Of a stretch of 64,000 nucleotides of DNA, positions 62,955-64,000 are shown piece by piece; position 1 is the stretch's first letter; the number at the start of each line of letters is the position of its first letter. Source of the DNA: Saccoglossus kowalevskii (taxonomy: Eukaryota; Hemichordata; Enteropneusta; Harrimaniidae); the NCBI RefSeq assembly GCF_000003605.2, contig NW_003144111.1:30523-94522 (forward strand), in the 5' to 3' direction. Under the pieces are notes generated by a model, which made no database searches, was not told the origin of the DNA, and worked only from the letters and a program-made list of their open reading frames with translations. Both the position numbers and the translations under genes were made by a program.

Positions 62955-64000
62955 TAGTGTTATCATCGTGTAGCTGATGCAATCCTAGTGGTATCGTGGG
63001 ATTACTGCTGCGATACACTCATACAAACCTAGTGTTATCATCGTGTTGCTGATGCAATCCTGGTGGTATCGTGGGATTACTGCTGCGATACACTCATACA
63101 AACCTAGTGTTATCATCGTATTGCTGATGCAATCCTAGTGGTATCGTGGGATTACTGCTGCGATACACTCATACAAACCTAGTGTTATCATCGTGTAGCT
63201 GATGCAATCCTGGTGGTATCGTGTGGTTACTGCTGCGATACACTCATACAAACCTAGTGTTATCATCGTTTAGCTGATGCAATCCTAGTGGTATCGTGTG
63301 GTTACTGCTGCGATACACTCATACAAACCTAGTGTTATCATCGTGTAGCTGATGCAATCCTGGTGGTATCATGTGGTTACTGCTGCGATCCACTCATACA
63401 AACCTAGTGTTATCATCGTGTAGCTGATGCAATCCTAGTGGTATCGTGTGGTTACTGCTGCGATACACTCATACAAACCAAGTGTTATCATCGTGTTGCT
63501 GATGCAATCCTGGTGGTATCGTGTGGTTACTGCTGCAATACACTCATACAAACCTAGTGTTATCATCGTGTTGCTGATGCAATCCTGGTGGTATCGTGTG
63601 GTTACTGCTGCGATACACTCATACAAACCAAGTGTTATCATCGAGTTGCTGATGCAATCCTGGTGGTATCGTGTGGTTACTGCTGCGATACACTCATACA
63701 AACCTAGTGTTATCATCGTGTTGCTGATGCAATCCTGGTGGTATCGTGTGGTTACTGCTGCGATACACTCATACAAACCTAGTGTTATCATCGTGTAGCT
63801 GATGCAATCCTAGTGGTATCGTGTGGTTACTGCTGCGATACACTCATACAAACCTAGTGTTATCATCGTGTTGCTGATGCAATCCTAGTGGTATCGTGTG
63901 GTTACTGCTACGATACACTCATACAAACCTAGTGTTATCATCGTGTTGCTGATGCAATCCTGGTGGTATCGTGTGGTTACTGCTGCGATACACTAAATAC
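62955..64000 (+). repeat. Duplicated block, copy 2 (partner 24243-25288)
   Basis: Same order as 24243-25288 with private changes TGCAATA near 63535 and ATCGAGTTGC near 63642. The window edge cuts it. Confidence 0.82.
63995..64000 (+). other. Departure from consensus at the window end
   Basis: After GATACACT the window ends in AAATAC where CATACA is expected. With six bases it cannot be decided whether this is an array edge, a point variant with an indel, or a sequence-end error. Confidence 0.6.

Larger units (their letters stand above)
1..64000 (+). repeat. 75-bp satellite array, about 853 head-to-tail units filling the window
   Basis: Every part of the window reads as the same 75-bp unit (about 45% GC, three CpG sites) on the plus strand as given. 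No inverted unit and no inserted foreign sequence was seen. Units usually differ from consensus at zero to a few sites. Register changes occur near 1773, 2295, 3075, 3104, 3601, 3620 (+1 each), 4891 (-3), 7130 (+1), 10758 (+9), 14645, 18185, 20497, 24125, 26573, 28606, 30125, 30798 (+1 each), 31677 (-1), 34474, 34523, 34554, 34572, 36321 (+1 each), 40743 (+4), 57857 (+1), 58098 (-1), 61785 (+1) and 61857 (-1). Size, homogeneity and higher-order pattern fit a eukaryotic satellite (centromeric, pericentromeric, subtelomeric or other heterochromatin); which one cannot be told. The consensus has no TTCG, so no CENP-B-type box is expected. I do not recognise the family. Confidence 0.98.
61005..64000 (+). 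repeat. Stop-dense block at right end of window
   Basis: Mostly T18A and G33A units, with one open run at 61918-62223 and one at 63448-63798. A degenerate unit lies near 61698 (CATAATGATATC) and a +1/-1 pair at 61785 and 61857. The part from 62505 repeats the order of variants at 17340 and 23792. The last six bases depart from consensus. No gene is seen. Confidence 0.82.

Noticed and set aside
1-64000. CRISPR array
   Set aside because: There are no unique spacers between repeats: the whole 75-bp unit is conserved, and no cas genes are present.
1-64000. Tandem-repeat surface protein or leucine-rich-type coding repeat
   Set aside because: Stops occur in many units, +1 indels are not compensated, and changes at CpG sites ignore codon position, so there is no sign of coding constraint.
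1-64000. CENP-B box
   Set aside because: The TTCG and CGGG core bases of that box are absent from the consensus. CGGG arises only in rare variants such as TATCCCGGGA, without the rest of the motif.
1-64000. Inverted units or a palindromic array structure
   Set aside because: All landmark motifs were found in the same orientation from start to end; minus-strand frames are only the complement of the same units.

Overview
The whole 64 kb window is one uninterrupted head-to-tail tandem array of a 75-bp satellite unit, about 853 copies, all in the same orientation. No unique DNA, protein gene, tRNA, rRNA, transposon or CRISPR array was seen. An array of this size with higher-order structure and decayed CpG sites points to eukaryotic satellite or heterochromatic DNA from a genome that methylates cytosine. 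Nothing in the window fixes the taxon. The array runs off the left edge; the last six bases leave the consensus and may mark an array edge or only a consensus error.

Because 75 is 3 x 25, any frame open in one unit stays open in the next. Long periodic 25-residue ORFs therefore appear on both strands (up to 643 codons at 40717-42648). I treat them as artefacts of the repeat. Two common substitutions close the plus frame: T18A (TTG to TAG) and G33A (TGG to TAG). They divide the array into open blocks (about 1-4581, 7205-16752, 20159-23491, 34676-38575, 40569-42629, 46380-48104, 49260-51404) and stop-dense blocks (about 17134-20158, 23492-29600, 38576-40568, 51405-53622, 62205-63447).

Unit coordinates used here: position 1 is the T of TAGTG and position 75 the last C of AAACC; 9230-9304 is an exact consensus copy. 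Unit variants are not randomly placed. A six-unit (450 bp) cassette, marked by ATTGTGTAG, then CGTAC, then GATGTAATCC, recurs about a dozen times. In nine places it, or its first unit, lies exactly four or five units after a boundary unit carrying TAG at both stop sites plus TGCAATA. Elsewhere there are 2-, 3-, 4-, 7-, 9- and 15-unit repeats and copies separated by up to 52 kb that share rare variants, so the array is a mosaic built by unequal exchange or conversion rather than one regular higher-order repeat.

Unit register was followed through the whole window. There are 28 net length changes (24 insertions, 4 deletions, net +29 bases). Distances between duplicated blocks equal a whole number of units plus exactly the indels between them, which cross-checks the map. 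All positions come from reading by eye; no alignment or database search was run.
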